A stretch of DNA of 64,000 nucleotides from assembly GCF_051251125.1 (NCBI RefSeq), contig NZ_JBPCZL010000004.1. One strand, written 5' to 3'. Every line of letters begins with the position of its first letter. Position 1 is the stretch's first letter. The notes under the pieces were generated by a model. It searched no databases. It saw nothing but the letters and a program-made list of their open reading frames with translations, and was not told the DNA's origin. The position numbers and the translations under genes are program-made. The stretch comes from Carnimonas bestiolae. Lineage in GTDB: Bacteria; Pseudomonadota; Gammaproteobacteria; Pseudomonadales; Halomonadaceae. Below are positions 35,131 to 42,715 of the stretch, piece by piece.

Positions 35131-36044
35131 GATGACTCGCCTCCCTTGGTGGGCAGCGAGATACCAGCGAAGGTCTTGATCACGGCAGCGTCGTCTTCTT
35201 CACCAAAGCCCGCATTAGCGGCATTGGCGAACATCGCATAGGCGGTACTGGCCAGCGGCAGCGGAAAGCGCAGACCTAGCCCGGTTTCATTCACCAGGCC
35301 CAAATCCTTGACGAAGATATTTACCGCCGAATGAGGTGTGTAATCACCATCGAGGACATGACGCATGCGATTTTCAAACATCCAGCTATTGCCCGCTGAA
35401 CTGGTGACGACTCGATACAGCGCCTCCATCGACACCTCCGCGCGGCTAGCAAGAGCCATCGCTTCCGCCGCTGCCGCGATGTGCACTCCGGCCAGCAGTT
35501 GGTGGATAATCTTCACCGTAGCGCCCTGCCCAATGGTGTCGCCGACGCGATGGACGTGAGCCGCGACTGCGTTTAGCACCGGCGCAAGCTGTTCGAACAC
35601 CTGAGCCTGCCCCGCCGCCATGATGGAAAGATCGCCGCTTGCCGCCTTGACTGCCCCGCCAGACACCGGCGCATCCAGTACGCGTAGGCCGCGCTGCTCA
35701 AGCTGTGCCGCGATGCTCATCGCATCTTCGGCCGCCATGGTCGACGACAGCATTACCGCGGCGCCAGCGGCGAGCCGCTCCGCTAATCTACCTTCCCCAA
35801 ACAGCACCGCACGGCACTGGTCGGCGTTCACCAACAGCATCACCACCGCATCGAGCTGTGCGGCAGCTTCATCGTTTATCTTGGGACCCGCACTAACGGC
35901 TCCCGCTGCCTTTAACGCCTCGCAGCGCTGCTGATCAAGATCGAGGCCATAGGTATCAAGGCCAGCTGCCACGCAAGACTGGGCGACTCCGGCCCCCATG
36001 GAACCTAAGCCCACGACTAATACCCGATAATTTGGCTGAGACAT
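35121..36044 (-). CDS. ltnD: L-threonate dehydrogenase (3-hydroxyisobutyrate dehydrogenase family)
   Basis: 307 residues from the ATG at 36044. This beta-hydroxyacid dehydrogenase has VLVVGLGSMGAGVAQSC (NAD site), DAPVSGGAVKAASGDLSIM (substrate loop) and GATVKIIHQLLAG with the catalytic lysine. LtnD oxidises L-threonate to 2-oxo-tetronate, feeding the same OtnI-OtnK-OtnC route as DenD. It is the first gene of the operon. With LtnD and DenD both present, the operon should handle two C4 sugar acids. Tartronate semialdehyde reductase is the alternative by sequence only. Confidence 0.9.
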   Translation of the reverse strand: MSQPNYRVLVVGLGSMGAGVAQSCVAAGLDTYGLDLDQQRCEALKAAGAVSAGPKINDEAAAQLDAVVMLLVNADQCRAVLFGEGRLAERLAAGAAVMLSSTMAAEDAMSIAAQLEQRGLRVLDAPVSGGAVKAASGDLSIMAAGQAQVFEQLAPVLNAVAAHVHRVGDTIGQGATVKIIHQLLAGVHIAAAAEAMALASRAEVSMEALYRVVTSSAGNSWMFENRMRHVLDGDYTPHSAVNIFVKDLGLVNETGLGLRFPLPLASTAYAMFANAANAGFGEEDDAAVIKTFAGISLPTKGGESSCI

Positions 36045-36487
36045 TGCATCGCGCTCCCATACCGACATCGTTGACGATCAAAAAGTAACAACTTATTTGA
36101 TTAATTCTGTGACTTTGTGATCAATACTAACAACTGGACTTTAGTTTCTAAAACTAATGGCGTGTCGTAGCGGGTATATGGCGAAACTTCGTCGCACAAT
36201 GGCGCTAACGGCTTCGCCTACGGGAAGATGGATTCACCGAAACTGAGCTCAGTGCGGCCAGAAAAAGCCCCTGAAATAGCGCTGCGGCGCAGGTTTCAGC
36301 CGCTATCGGGGAGCGCTTGAACACCCTGCAACAGATGAACCTTCGCTCACCTTCCATCGATGCTTGGCAGCCAAACCTCAGGGCTGGTTTAGCAGCTTCG
36401 CGTTCGCGTTGGGTTTTCCCCTGACCAGCGTCACGTTATATGCTGCCGGCATAATCACAACAGCGTGACGACCACGGGAGCTCGAAG
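36045..36487. other. Divergent promoter region ltnD / MFS gene
   Basis: 443 bp. It contains the candidate DeoR operator near ltnD. Around 36259-36317 a GC-rich stretch could fold on the minus strand but has no clear function. No gene seen. Confidence 0.5.
36076..36122. promoter_or_regulatory. Imperfect inverted repeat, candidate operator of the tetronate operon
   Basis: GATCAAAAAGTAAC (36076-36089) and GTGACTTTGTGATC (36109-36122) are inverted copies matching at 12 of 14 positions, separated by 19 bp (centre distance 33 bp, about three helical turns). It lies 32-78 bp upstream of the ltnD start, where a repressor would act. Assignment to the DeoR protein is inferred. Confidence 0.5.
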
Positions 36488-37699
36488 GTGCAATCCTCGC
36501 AACGACTGACTCAGGCAACATCCTTTACTCGCATATTCCCGGTGTTGATCTTTAATCTGGCGCTTTATCTCAACATCGGGCTGCCCATGGCAGCGATCCC
36601 ACTCTTTGTCAGTCACGAATTGAAGTTCGGCGCCGTAATTGCGGGGTTTGCAGTATCGCTGCAATACATCGCGACCTTCGCGTCGCGACCTTCCGCCGGT
36701 CGCCGTATTGATCGACGCGGCCCTCGAACGTCGGTGTTACGAGGCTTGCTGGTGGCGGGGATATCGGGAGCGCTTTTGTTTATTGCCGATGTTTCCAGCG
36801 CCGCTCCTTGGCTGGCATTGGCGGTGTTAGCGATATCACGACTGGCGCTGGGCTGGGCAGAGAGCTGGGGAACCACCGGCGTTATTGCGTGGAACATTCA
36901 TCGGCTCGGCGCTATCAACACGCCGTTTGCGATCTCCTGGAATGGCGTCTGCTCTTATGGCGGTATCGCTGTTGGCGCTGCAGTGGGGCTGATGCTGTAT
37001 CACCTACCGGGCGCTTTCGGCGGACTGACCACGATCGGTTTGCTATCGCTGGTAATGCCGCTGGCCTGCTGGTGTTTATGCAAAACCTATACGCCCGTGC
37101 GCCCTGAGCGGCATGAAAACGCTGCACCTTCAGGATTTCGTGAGGTGTTCAAGCAGGTGCTGCCGTTCGGTAACGTGCTGATTACCGGCTCGGTAGGATT
37201 TTCTGCGGTGTGGTCATTCATGGCACTGGCGTTCGCCGCCAATAGCTGGGCTGGAACACCCGTTGCACTGCTGCTGTTCGGGCTATTCTTTATTGGTGTA
37301 AGAATTTTCGGTTCCGACCAGATCAATCGCTACGGCGGTTTCACCGTCACGCTGGTCTCTTTGGTTGTCGAAGCGGTGGGCATGGCACTGATCGTGCTGT
37401 TCTATTCGCCGCTTGCCGCCATGCTCGGGGCGGCCCTATGCGGTGCTGGCTTCTCGCTGATCTTCCCGGCGCTGGGCACTTTGGCGGTCGAGCGTGCCGG
37501 CCCTGCCAATCGAGCGCTGGCGATTGGCAGCTTCTCACTGTTTCAGGATCTCGGCATTGCGCTATCAAGCCCGCTGCTGGGGCTGGTAATCGACGGCGCT
37601 GGCTATCGCTCGATCTACTTGGTGGCCGCGGTCGTTGCTGCACTGGGTGCACTGCTGTGTCACCGTTTGCATCGTCGGCTGGGGAATGCGTTAGGGTGA
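36488..37699 (+). CDS. MFS transporter (YhhS/YfcJ-like)
   Basis: 403 residues from a GTG at 36488 with a GGAG ribosome-binding site. Twelve membrane helices are likely. N-terminal FPVLIFNLALYLNIGLPMAAIPLFV, a loop motif SRPSAGRRIDRRGPRTSV, and RLALGWAESWGTTGVIAWNI match the YhhS/YfcJ-type drug or metabolite exporters of the major facilitator superfamily. The substrate is unknown. It is divergent from ltnD and convergent with the HTH gene, whose stop it overlaps by 9 bp. Confidence 0.88.
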   Translation: MQSSQRLTQATSFTRIFPVLIFNLALYLNIGLPMAAIPLFVSHELKFGAVIAGFAVSLQYIATFASRPSAGRRIDRRGPRTSVLRGLLVAGISGALLFIADVSSAAPWLALAVLAISRLALGWAESWGTTGVIAWNIHRLGAINTPFAISWNGVCSYGGIAVGAAVGLMLYHLPGAFGGLTTIGLLSLVMPLACWCLCKTYTPVRPERHENAAPSGFREVFKQVLPFGNVLITGSVGFSAVWSFMALAFAANSWAGTPVALLLFGLFFIGVRIFGSDQINRYGGFTVTLVSLVVEAVGMALIVLFYSPLAAMLGAALCGAGFSLIFPALGTLAVERAGPANRALAIGSFSLFQDLGIALSSPLLGLVIDGAGYRSIYLVAAVVAALGALLCHRLHRRLGNALG

Positions 37700-38014
37700 T
37701 GTTGGCAGCGGATAGCCCAACAGCGCGGCAATCTGCTCGATGTGCTGCCGAACCCAGTCTCGATTAATCGCGCCCCAGTTCTCTATCACGTAAGTTCCCT
37801 GGTTCTGACGTCCGCCCTCGGTTTGTTGGAAGCGGCACTCGATATCCAGCTCGTGCAGCGCACTGATCGTGTCCTGAGCAGTACGACGCGGCATGCCGCT
37901 AAGTGACGTAATGGCGGGCACGCTGGCCACCGCTTGCTCAATCAGCCAAGCAACATATAGCCTGCGGTAGAAGCTGGTGCGGGTTTTGCTGGGTGTCGAA
38001 GAAGGTGCTGTCAT
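37691..38014 (-). CDS. Winged helix-turn-helix protein (HTH_43-like)
   Basis: 107 residues from the ATG at 38014; a longer frame without a ribosome-binding site is rejected. SFYRRLYVAWLIEQAVASVPAI, then SLSGMPRRTAQDTISALHELDIECRF is a compact winged helix, and the end (GTYVIENWGAINRDWV) fits a small conserved gammaproteobacterial family that I associate with HTH_43. There is no effector domain, and its function is unknown. Its 3' end overlaps that of the convergent MFS gene by 9 bp. The mntR promoter lies divergently upstream. Confidence 0.72.
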   Translation of the reverse strand: MTAPSSTPSKTRTSFYRRLYVAWLIEQAVASVPAITSLSGMPRRTAQDTISALHELDIECRFQQTEGGRQNQGTYVIENWGAINRDWVRQHIEQIAALLGYPLPTSP

Positions 38015-38109
38015 TACGACAAAGGATCCTGTGCGGGTGTGGTGGTGAACCAACAGCGATACAGCCAGTGGCCCACCTGCCATGGAAAATTTGATGTTAT
38101 TGCGCAGAT

Positions 38110-38124
38110 TAGGCCCGTTGCCTA
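38110..38124. promoter_or_regulatory. Inverted repeat upstream of mntR, candidate MntR site
   Basis: TAGGC-CCGTT-GCCTA, perfect 5-bp arms with a 5-bp spacer, about 62-76 bp upstream of the mntR ATG. It resembles enteric MntR boxes only in layout. Confidence 0.3.
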
Positions 38125-38185
38125 TCGAAGAACAGGTCCTTGTGGTAGTTTCATCACTTTATGATTGAAGAGAATTGCTAACCTC

Positions 38186-38596
38186 ATGGAATCGCTTCCT
38201 CACCACGAACACTTTGACCGCGTTCGCCAAGATCACCAGCGCGAGTTGGTCGAAGACTATGTAGAGGAAATTGCCCATCTGCATCATCAGCTCGGGGAAG
38301 CGCGCGCTAGCGACCTCGCCGAGCGCTTTGGTGTCAGTCCTGCGGCTGTTTCCAAGGTTGTTAGCAAGCTCAAGCGCGACGGCCTGGTCAACGCACGCCC
38401 TTATCGGGGTATCTTCCTGACCGAAGAGGGTGAAACGCTGGCCGAAAAGGTAGCCGCTCGTCATGAGGTCGTGCTGGAAGTACTGCGTCAGTTTGGCGTA
38501 CCAGAGGAAACCGCCCGCGCCGACTCTGAAGGAATCGAGCATCACTGCAGCGACGAAACCGTTGCCGCCATGAAGCGCTTCCTGAAAGGCAAGTAG
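38186..38596 (+). CDS. mntR: Manganese-responsive transcriptional regulator, DtxR family
   Basis: 136 residues from the ATG at 38186; a TTG seven codons earlier is possible. The winged helix ASDLAERFGVSPAAVSKVVSKLKRDGLV leads into the DtxR dimerisation domain with EEGETLAEKVAARHEVVLEVLRQFGV and EGIEHHCSDETVAAMKRFL, containing the metal-ligand Glu, His and Cys region of MntR. With Mn2+ bound it represses Mn import, chiefly mntH, whose gene lies 26 kb away in this window. It is a single gene; a hairpin without a T-run (38602-38622) follows. Confidence 0.92.
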   Translation: MESLPHHEHFDRVRQDHQRELVEDYVEEIAHLHHQLGEARASDLAERFGVSPAAVSKVVSKLKRDGLVNARPYRGIFLTEEGETLAEKVAARHEVVLEVLRQFGVPEETARADSEGIEHHCSDETVAAMKRFLKGK

Positions 38597-38601
38597 CCAT
38601 A

Positions 38602-38622
38602 CGGCCCTCAGTAAGAGGGCCG
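38602..38622. repeat. Stem-loop between mntR and ybfF
   Basis: CGGCCCTC and GAGGGCCG arms with a 5-nt loop, 6 bp after the mntR stop. No T-run follows on either strand, so terminator function is uncertain. Confidence 0.6.
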
Positions 38623-38730
38623 CATCCAGCCGCTATTGCTAGCGAACGCCATTAACGCCTGCCCACTAACACCTTATCGCTTGACTCATCCTGCGCGAGC
38701 GACGCTTTTCTCGGCGATTGTCTGCTTGGG

Positions 38731-39522
38731 TCAGGCGCCTTCCAGAAACTGATCCACGGTCGCTTTGAACGCCTTGAAGTCCTGCGCGTGCACCCAGTGT
38801 CCGGTATTCAGCGCAACAACTTCCAGTTTTGGGAACAGCGCACGCATTGCCTCAACACCCTGCGGCGAAACATAGTCTGAGTCGCGCCCACGAATCAGCA
38901 GCGTCGGCACCTCGGCATTACCGCCCGCCTCAGGCGCAGCGGCAATCTCGGCATAGCCATCGATGAGTTCGTTAAGCCCAACTCGCCAGCGTAACTGGCC
39001 GCTATCGCCATCGCGTTTCAGATTGGTGGCGAGGAACTGGCGCGTTGCCAGGTCATCAATATGGCGCTGCATAATCTCGTCGGCCTGCTGCCGGCTTTCG
39101 ATGGCGACGCTCGCCACTGCCTGCATCGCCTCGAACTCCCGACGGTGACCATGCTGATAGGCAACCGGCGCGATATCGACCACGATCAAGCGGGCGACGC
39201 GCTGAGGGTAACGCTGCGCTAGCAGCATTGCGGTCTTGCCGCCCATTGAGTGCCCCAGCAGATCGAAGCGCTTGATGTTCAACGAGTCCAGGGTAGCGAC
39301 CACATCTTCTGCCAGCGCTTCGTAGCCGACGTCCTGCGCGTGCGGCGACCGACCGTGGTTGCGCAAGTCGAGCGCCATCACACGGCGGTCGCGACCAAAG
39401 GCCTTGAGCGCGCTGCGCCAATTATCAGCGCTACCGAGCAGCCCATGCAGAATCACCAGCGGTCGCGCGTGATCGCTCGGCGTGCCCTGCTCGATGTAAT
39501 GAAGATTTAACGCCCCCACCAT
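38731..39522 (-). CDS. ybfF: Alpha/beta hydrolase, YbfF-type esterase
   Basis: 263 residues, ATG after a GGGAG ribosome-binding site. Alpha/beta-hydrolase motifs: oxyanion region ILHGLLGSADNW, nucleophile elbow GHSMGG (Ser near 92), late Asp in RGRDSDYV and catalytic His in NTGHWVHA. This set and the length match YbfF, an esterase acting on short acyl esters and acyl-CoA-like compounds in the cytoplasm. The gdx gene lies 13 bp upstream on the same strand, so it may be co-transcribed and exposed to the riboswitch. Confidence 0.9.
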   Translation of the reverse strand: MVGALNLHYIEQGTPSDHARPLVILHGLLGSADNWRSALKAFGRDRRVMALDLRNHGRSPHAQDVGYEALAEDVVATLDSLNIKRFDLLGHSMGGKTAMLLAQRYPQRVARLIVVDIAPVAYQHGHRREFEAMQAVASVAIESRQQADEIMQRHIDDLATRQFLATNLKRDGDSGQLRWRVGLNELIDGYAEIAAAPEAGGNAEVPTLLIRGRDSDYVSPQGVEAMRALFPKLEVVALNTGHWVHAQDFKAFKATVDQFLEGA

Positions 39523-39535
39523 TAAGCTCCCTATG

Positions 39536-39853
39536 TCAGGTGCTGGACAGCTTCATCAGCAGCAGTCCTGAAATAATCAGCAGTGCTGCAATGATTCTCG
39601 CCGTATTAACCGGCTCAGCCAAAAATACAATTCCGATAACAAAAGCACCTATCGCGCCTATCCCTGTCCAGATCGTGTAAGCCGTACCGAGCGGGATAGT
39701 ACGCATGGCAATAGACAGCAACCAGAAGCTGGCCACCACTGCTAAAATCGTTATGGCTGATGGAATAAGCAGGCTGAAGCCACGCGAGAGCTTCATCGAG
39801 TAAGCCCACAAGATCTCGAGTGCACCGGCAATGAAAAGATAGATCCAAGGCAT
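39536..39853 (-). CDS. gdx: Guanidinium exporter, small multidrug resistance family (SugE type)
   Basis: 105 residues from the ATG at 39853 with a GGAGAGG ribosome-binding site; the longer frame would run through the riboswitch and is wrong. Four membrane helices: MPWIYLFIAGALEILWAYSM carries the essential Glu, followed by FSLLIPSAITILAVVASF, then PLGTAYTIWTGIGAIGAFVIG and LLIISGLLLMKLS. The length and the WTGIGA motif match E. coli Gdx (SugE), a proton-coupled guanidinium exporter, rather than EmrE. The guanidine-II riboswitch directly upstream supports this strongly. Confidence 0.95.
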   Translation of the reverse strand: MPWIYLFIAGALEILWAYSMKLSRGFSLLIPSAITILAVVASFWLLSIAMRTIPLGTAYTIWTGIGAIGAFVIGIVFLAEPVNTARIIAALLIISGLLLMKLSST

Positions 39854-39856
39854 TGG

Positions 39857-39926
39857 CCTCTCCGGAATATAACGGAGCCAGGTCGTCCTGATCGTTACTT
39901 CCCAGAATTGGGGGAGGCCGTCCTCC
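39857..39926 (-). promoter_or_regulatory. Guanidine-II (mini-ykkC) riboswitch of gdx
   Basis: On the minus strand two short hairpins with ACGR tetraloops occur in tandem: GGAGG-ACGG-CCTCC (39926 to 39913) and CAGG-ACGA-CCTG (39890 to 39879), linked by 22 nt. Each shows the GG-ACGR-CC core that defines mini-ykkC RNAs. After the second hairpin, CTCCG (39877-39873) can pair with CGGAG (39864-39860), which overlaps the ribosome-binding site of gdx. This suggests that guanidinium binding frees translation. Confidence 0.92.
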
Positions 39927-40007
39927 TTCGAACGGAACAATGCTAACCCTAGAGGGAAAGCTGATCAAACTTGCCATCCGGTAAAAAAGAAGTGACTGAC
40001 TGCCTGT

Positions 40008-40041
40008 AAAAAAGGCATCACCGAACTAATGCGGTGATGCC
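40008..40041 (-). terminator. Rho-independent terminator of yhhQ
   Basis: Perfect 10-bp arms GGCATCACCG (40014-40023) and CGGTGATGCC (40032-40041), an 8-nt loop, and an A-run at 40008-40013 that gives the U-tract on the minus strand. It also separates yhhQ from gdx. Confidence 0.93.
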
Positions 40042-40099
40042 CACTTCCTCACACTGGCTGGCCGATTATCTCGACTCGCCTGGTAACGCCTTCACAGAG

Positions 40100-40771
40100 T
40101 TAGCCTTGTTGTTGCTGAGAGCTATTATCCAAACGCCCCAGCGCCCGCAGCAGCAGGTTCAGCAGTGCGCCGTACAACGGCACAAACAGCAACAGCCCAA
40201 TAATCAGCTTGATCACGTAATCGACGATGCCAATTTCCAGCCAGTGAGCCGCCATAAAGGGATCCGGGCCGCGATAAAAGGCCACCGCAAAAAACGCCAG
40301 CGTATCAATCAGCATCCCGAAAATGGTCGAGGCGGTGGGAGCAATCCACCACTGCGGCAGCCGTCGCAGGCGATCAAACACCTGAATATCCAATAGCTGA
40401 CCGAGTACGTAAGCAGAGAAGCTGGCCAATGCAATGCGCGCAACGAAGGTATTCCACTCCAGCAGAGCCGCAACGCCGCGGTACTCACCTTGCTGCCACA
40501 CTACCGAGATAACGTAGGAAAGAACCAGTGCTGGCAGCATTACCTGCGCAATCAGTTTGCGCGCCGAACGTTTGCCCATTAGCCGCACGGTCAGATCGGT
40601 AGTCACAAAAATAAGCGGGAAACTGAACGCCCCCCAGGTGGTGTGAAAACCGGCGATCTGAATGGGAAGCTGAACCAGATAGTTACTTACGCAAATAATC
40701 AGCGTGTGCAGTATGACCAGTACCGCCAACGCCCTGCCGCGCTGGCGTGAGTGTTCGAGGGCAAGGTTCAT
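40100..40771 (-). CDS. yhhQ: Queuosine precursor (7-cyano-7-deazaguanine) transporter, YhhQ family
   Basis: 223 residues with about six membrane helices. The family signature includes FHTTWGAFSFPLIFVTTDLTVRLMG, a central ASFSAYVLGQLLDIQVFDRLR, and PTASTIFGMLIDTLAFFAVAF. YhhQ (VUT family) imports preQ0/preQ1-type precursors of the modified tRNA base queuosine. It follows sohB by 58 bp on the same strand and ends at its own terminator. I saw no preQ1 riboswitch in the short upstream gap. Confidence 0.92.
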   Translation of the reverse strand: MNLALEHSRQRGRALAVLVILHTLIICVSNYLVQLPIQIAGFHTTWGAFSFPLIFVTTDLTVRLMGKRSARKLIAQVMLPALVLSYVISVVWQQGEYRGVAALLEWNTFVARIALASFSAYVLGQLLDIQVFDRLRRLPQWWIAPTASTIFGMLIDTLAFFAVAFYRGPDPFMAAHWLEIGIVDYVIKLIIGLLLFVPLYGALLNLLLRALGRLDNSSQQQQG

Positions 40772-40829
40772 CGGCGCAGCCCGCCAGCATCGCTAGCCGC
40801 TGTCGCTTTCGAATCAACCGCCGCCCCCA

Positions 40830-41873
40830 TTAGTGTTTCTCCCAGCTCAAGCGTGCCAGCCGTTCGAACGCGCGATCAACGCCGCGCTCAACGGCCGCGC
40901 TTGATTGCTTGCCAAGACGCTGCGCCAGGCTGCGCGGCTTCTTCAGGGAAATTTCCAGCACCTTGGCCTGCTGGGCCGCCCGCTGAAGATAGTCTTCGCT
41001 AGTGCCCACTTCGTCGATCAGCCCATTGCCAACGGCTTCGCTGCCGTACCAGGTGTCACCCGTGGCAATGTCGTCGATGGCAAGTTGAGGGCGACGGTCG
41101 CTAACGAACCGCTTGAACAGTCCATGGGTATCTGCCAAATCCTCAAGGAACTTGTCACGGCCCTCTTCGGTATTTTCGCCCAGCATGGTCAAGGTACGCT
41201 TGTGCTTACCCGCCGTTAGTACTTCCACATCGACGTCGTTTTTCTTCAGCAGGCGATGCACATTGGGAATCTGTGCCACCACGCCAATCGAACCGACAAC
41301 GGCGAAGGGGGCTGCGACCAGATGATCGGCGCAGCACGCCATCATGTAGCCGCCGCTTGCCGCTACCTTATCGACACACACGGTGAGCTTGAGCTCGGCG
41401 TTGCGCAAACGGTCAAGCTGGGAAGAAGCAAGCCCGTAGGCGTGCACTAGACCGCCGCCGGATTCGAGCCGCACGACCACCTCATCACCGGCTTTGGCCG
41501 CTAGCAAAAGAGCGCTGATCTGCTCGCTTAGCTCGGGTGTTGCACTGGCGCGCATATCACCGTTGAAGTCGACAACCCAAACCGCCTTTTGGTCTTCGGG
41601 CGGCTGTTTCTTCTGCTGTTTGGCTTTCTTCTTCTCTTCCTTGCCCAATAACTTCTGCGCCTTGCCTGCCTGAGCAGGAGAAAGACGTGCCAATGCCAAA
41701 CGCTGCTGACGCTGACGAAAGTGCTCGCCGCGATCGCGTATCACCAGCGTGGCTTCACGTTCGCCGCGCTGCGCTTTCTGGCGCGCGATCATGCCAATAA
41801 CAATGCCGATCGCCACCACAATGATGGCCGCTTCGGCGACAAAAAGCCCAAAATGATAGAGCCATTCGAGCAT
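40830..41873 (-). CDS. sohB: S49 family inner-membrane protease SohB
   Basis: 347 residues from the ATG at 41873 with an AAGGAG ribosome-binding site; a long upstream frame is arginine-rich and overlaps nudC, so it is rejected. One N-terminal membrane helix (GLFVAEAAIIVVAIGIVIGMI) is followed by a charged linker and the S49/SppA-type protease domain: VVRLESGGGLVHAYG, DKVAASGGYMMACCADHLVAAP (catalytic Ser near 173), VVGSIGVVAQIP, and the Lys-rich TAGKHKRTLT. It probably degrades signal peptides or membrane-protein fragments. It is encoded between nudC and yhhQ on the same strand. Confidence 0.93.
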   Translation of the reverse strand: MLEWLYHFGLFVAEAAIIVVAIGIVIGMIARQKAQRGEREATLVIRDRGEHFRQRQQRLALARLSPAQAGKAQKLLGKEEKKKAKQQKKQPPEDQKAVWVVDFNGDMRASATPELSEQISALLLAAKAGDEVVVRLESGGGLVHAYGLASSQLDRLRNAELKLTVCVDKVAASGGYMMACCADHLVAAPFAVVGSIGVVAQIPNVHRLLKKNDVDVEVLTAGKHKRTLTMLGENTEEGRDKFLEDLADTHGLFKRFVSDRRPQLAIDDIATGDTWYGSEAVGNGLIDEVGTSEDYLQRAAQQAKVLEISLKKPRSLAQRLGKQSSAAVERGVDRAFERLARLSWEKH

Positions 41874-41917
41874 GACGTTCTCCTTGAAAACTCGAACCTT
41901 GGTAAACCGTGATGAAG

Positions 41918-42715
41918 TTAGTCTTGTATCGCAATGCCGTTGACGAAGGTATCGATCAACTGACGGGAAATTGCCCCGACGGCGGGCAGCGCGGGCAACT
42001 GTTCCGGTTCGAACCAGTCGGCCGCTTCGATCTCGACGCCGTCGATATGAATATCGCGACTGACGGCTTCGGCGAAGAATGCCAGCATGAACGAATGCGG
42101 AAACGGCCATGACTGGCTCTTGAAATAACGCACTCGTCCTATTTCTACCCCCACTTCTTCCATTACCTCGCGGCGCAGCGCCTGTTCGGCGGATTCGCCC
42201 GGCTCGATGAAGCCCGCCAGGGTGCTAAAGCGCCCCTGCTTGAAGCGCGGGCTACGCGCCAGCAGCAGCTGCCTGCCGTGACTAACCAGGGTAATGATGC
42301 ACGGCGATTGGCGGGGATAGGCACGCAACCGACAGTTGTTGCACACCATCGCCAATTCGTTGCGATGCTGCTGGGTTGGCTTGCCACAACGGCCGCAGAA
42401 GCGATGGTCGCGACGCCAGTGACTGACCTGAAGCGCGGTCGAAATTAGCTCAAATGCATACTCTGGAAGCTGATTCAGCCACTCGCGGCCGCTGGGCCAC
42501 TCAGGGTGAGTGGCTTCATCCAGCGATAGCAGCACCGGTTCGCCCCGCCATTGCCCTAACGCGATGGCGTGGGGTAATGGATAGCGCAGTTCGCCGAGAA
42601 TGCCGTCAACCTCACCCGCGGCAATGCCCCCCACTGCATCCACCCGAATATGACGGGCTTTTTCCAGATGGCGAGCGTGCTTGAGGGTGCGTTCAAGCCG
42701 TGGCTGATCAACCAT
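41918..42715 (-). CDS. nudC: NADH pyrophosphatase / RNA deNADding Nudix hydrolase
   Basis: 265 residues with the NudC layout: an N-terminal domain, a zinc ribbon (CGRCGKPT ... CNNCRLR, from about residue 104), then the Nudix box GFIEPGESAEQALRREVMEEVG (about 165-187). The NudC-specific motif after it reads SQSWPFPHS, where the family consensus is SQPWPFPxS, so one proline is serine here. The enzyme cleaves NAD(H) to NMN and AMP and removes NAD caps from RNA. The ATG overlaps the end of dnaQ by 8 bp, indicating translational coupling. Confidence 0.95.
   Translation of the reverse strand: MVDQPRLERTLKHARHLEKARHIRVDAVGGIAAGEVDGILGELRYPLPHAIALGQWRGEPVLLSLDEATHPEWPSGREWLNQLPEYAFELISTALQVSHWRRDHRFCGRCGKPTQQHRNELAMVCNNCRLRAYPRQSPCIITLVSHGRQLLLARSPRFKQGRFSTLAGFIEPGESAEQALRREVMEEVGVEIGRVRYFKSQSWPFPHSFMLAFFAEAVSRDIHIDGVEIEAADWFEPEQLPALPAVGAISRQLIDTFVNGIAIQD

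Noticed and set aside
40772..40829. preQ1 riboswitch upstream of yhhQ
   Set aside because: The gap to sohB is only 58 bp and lacks the motif.
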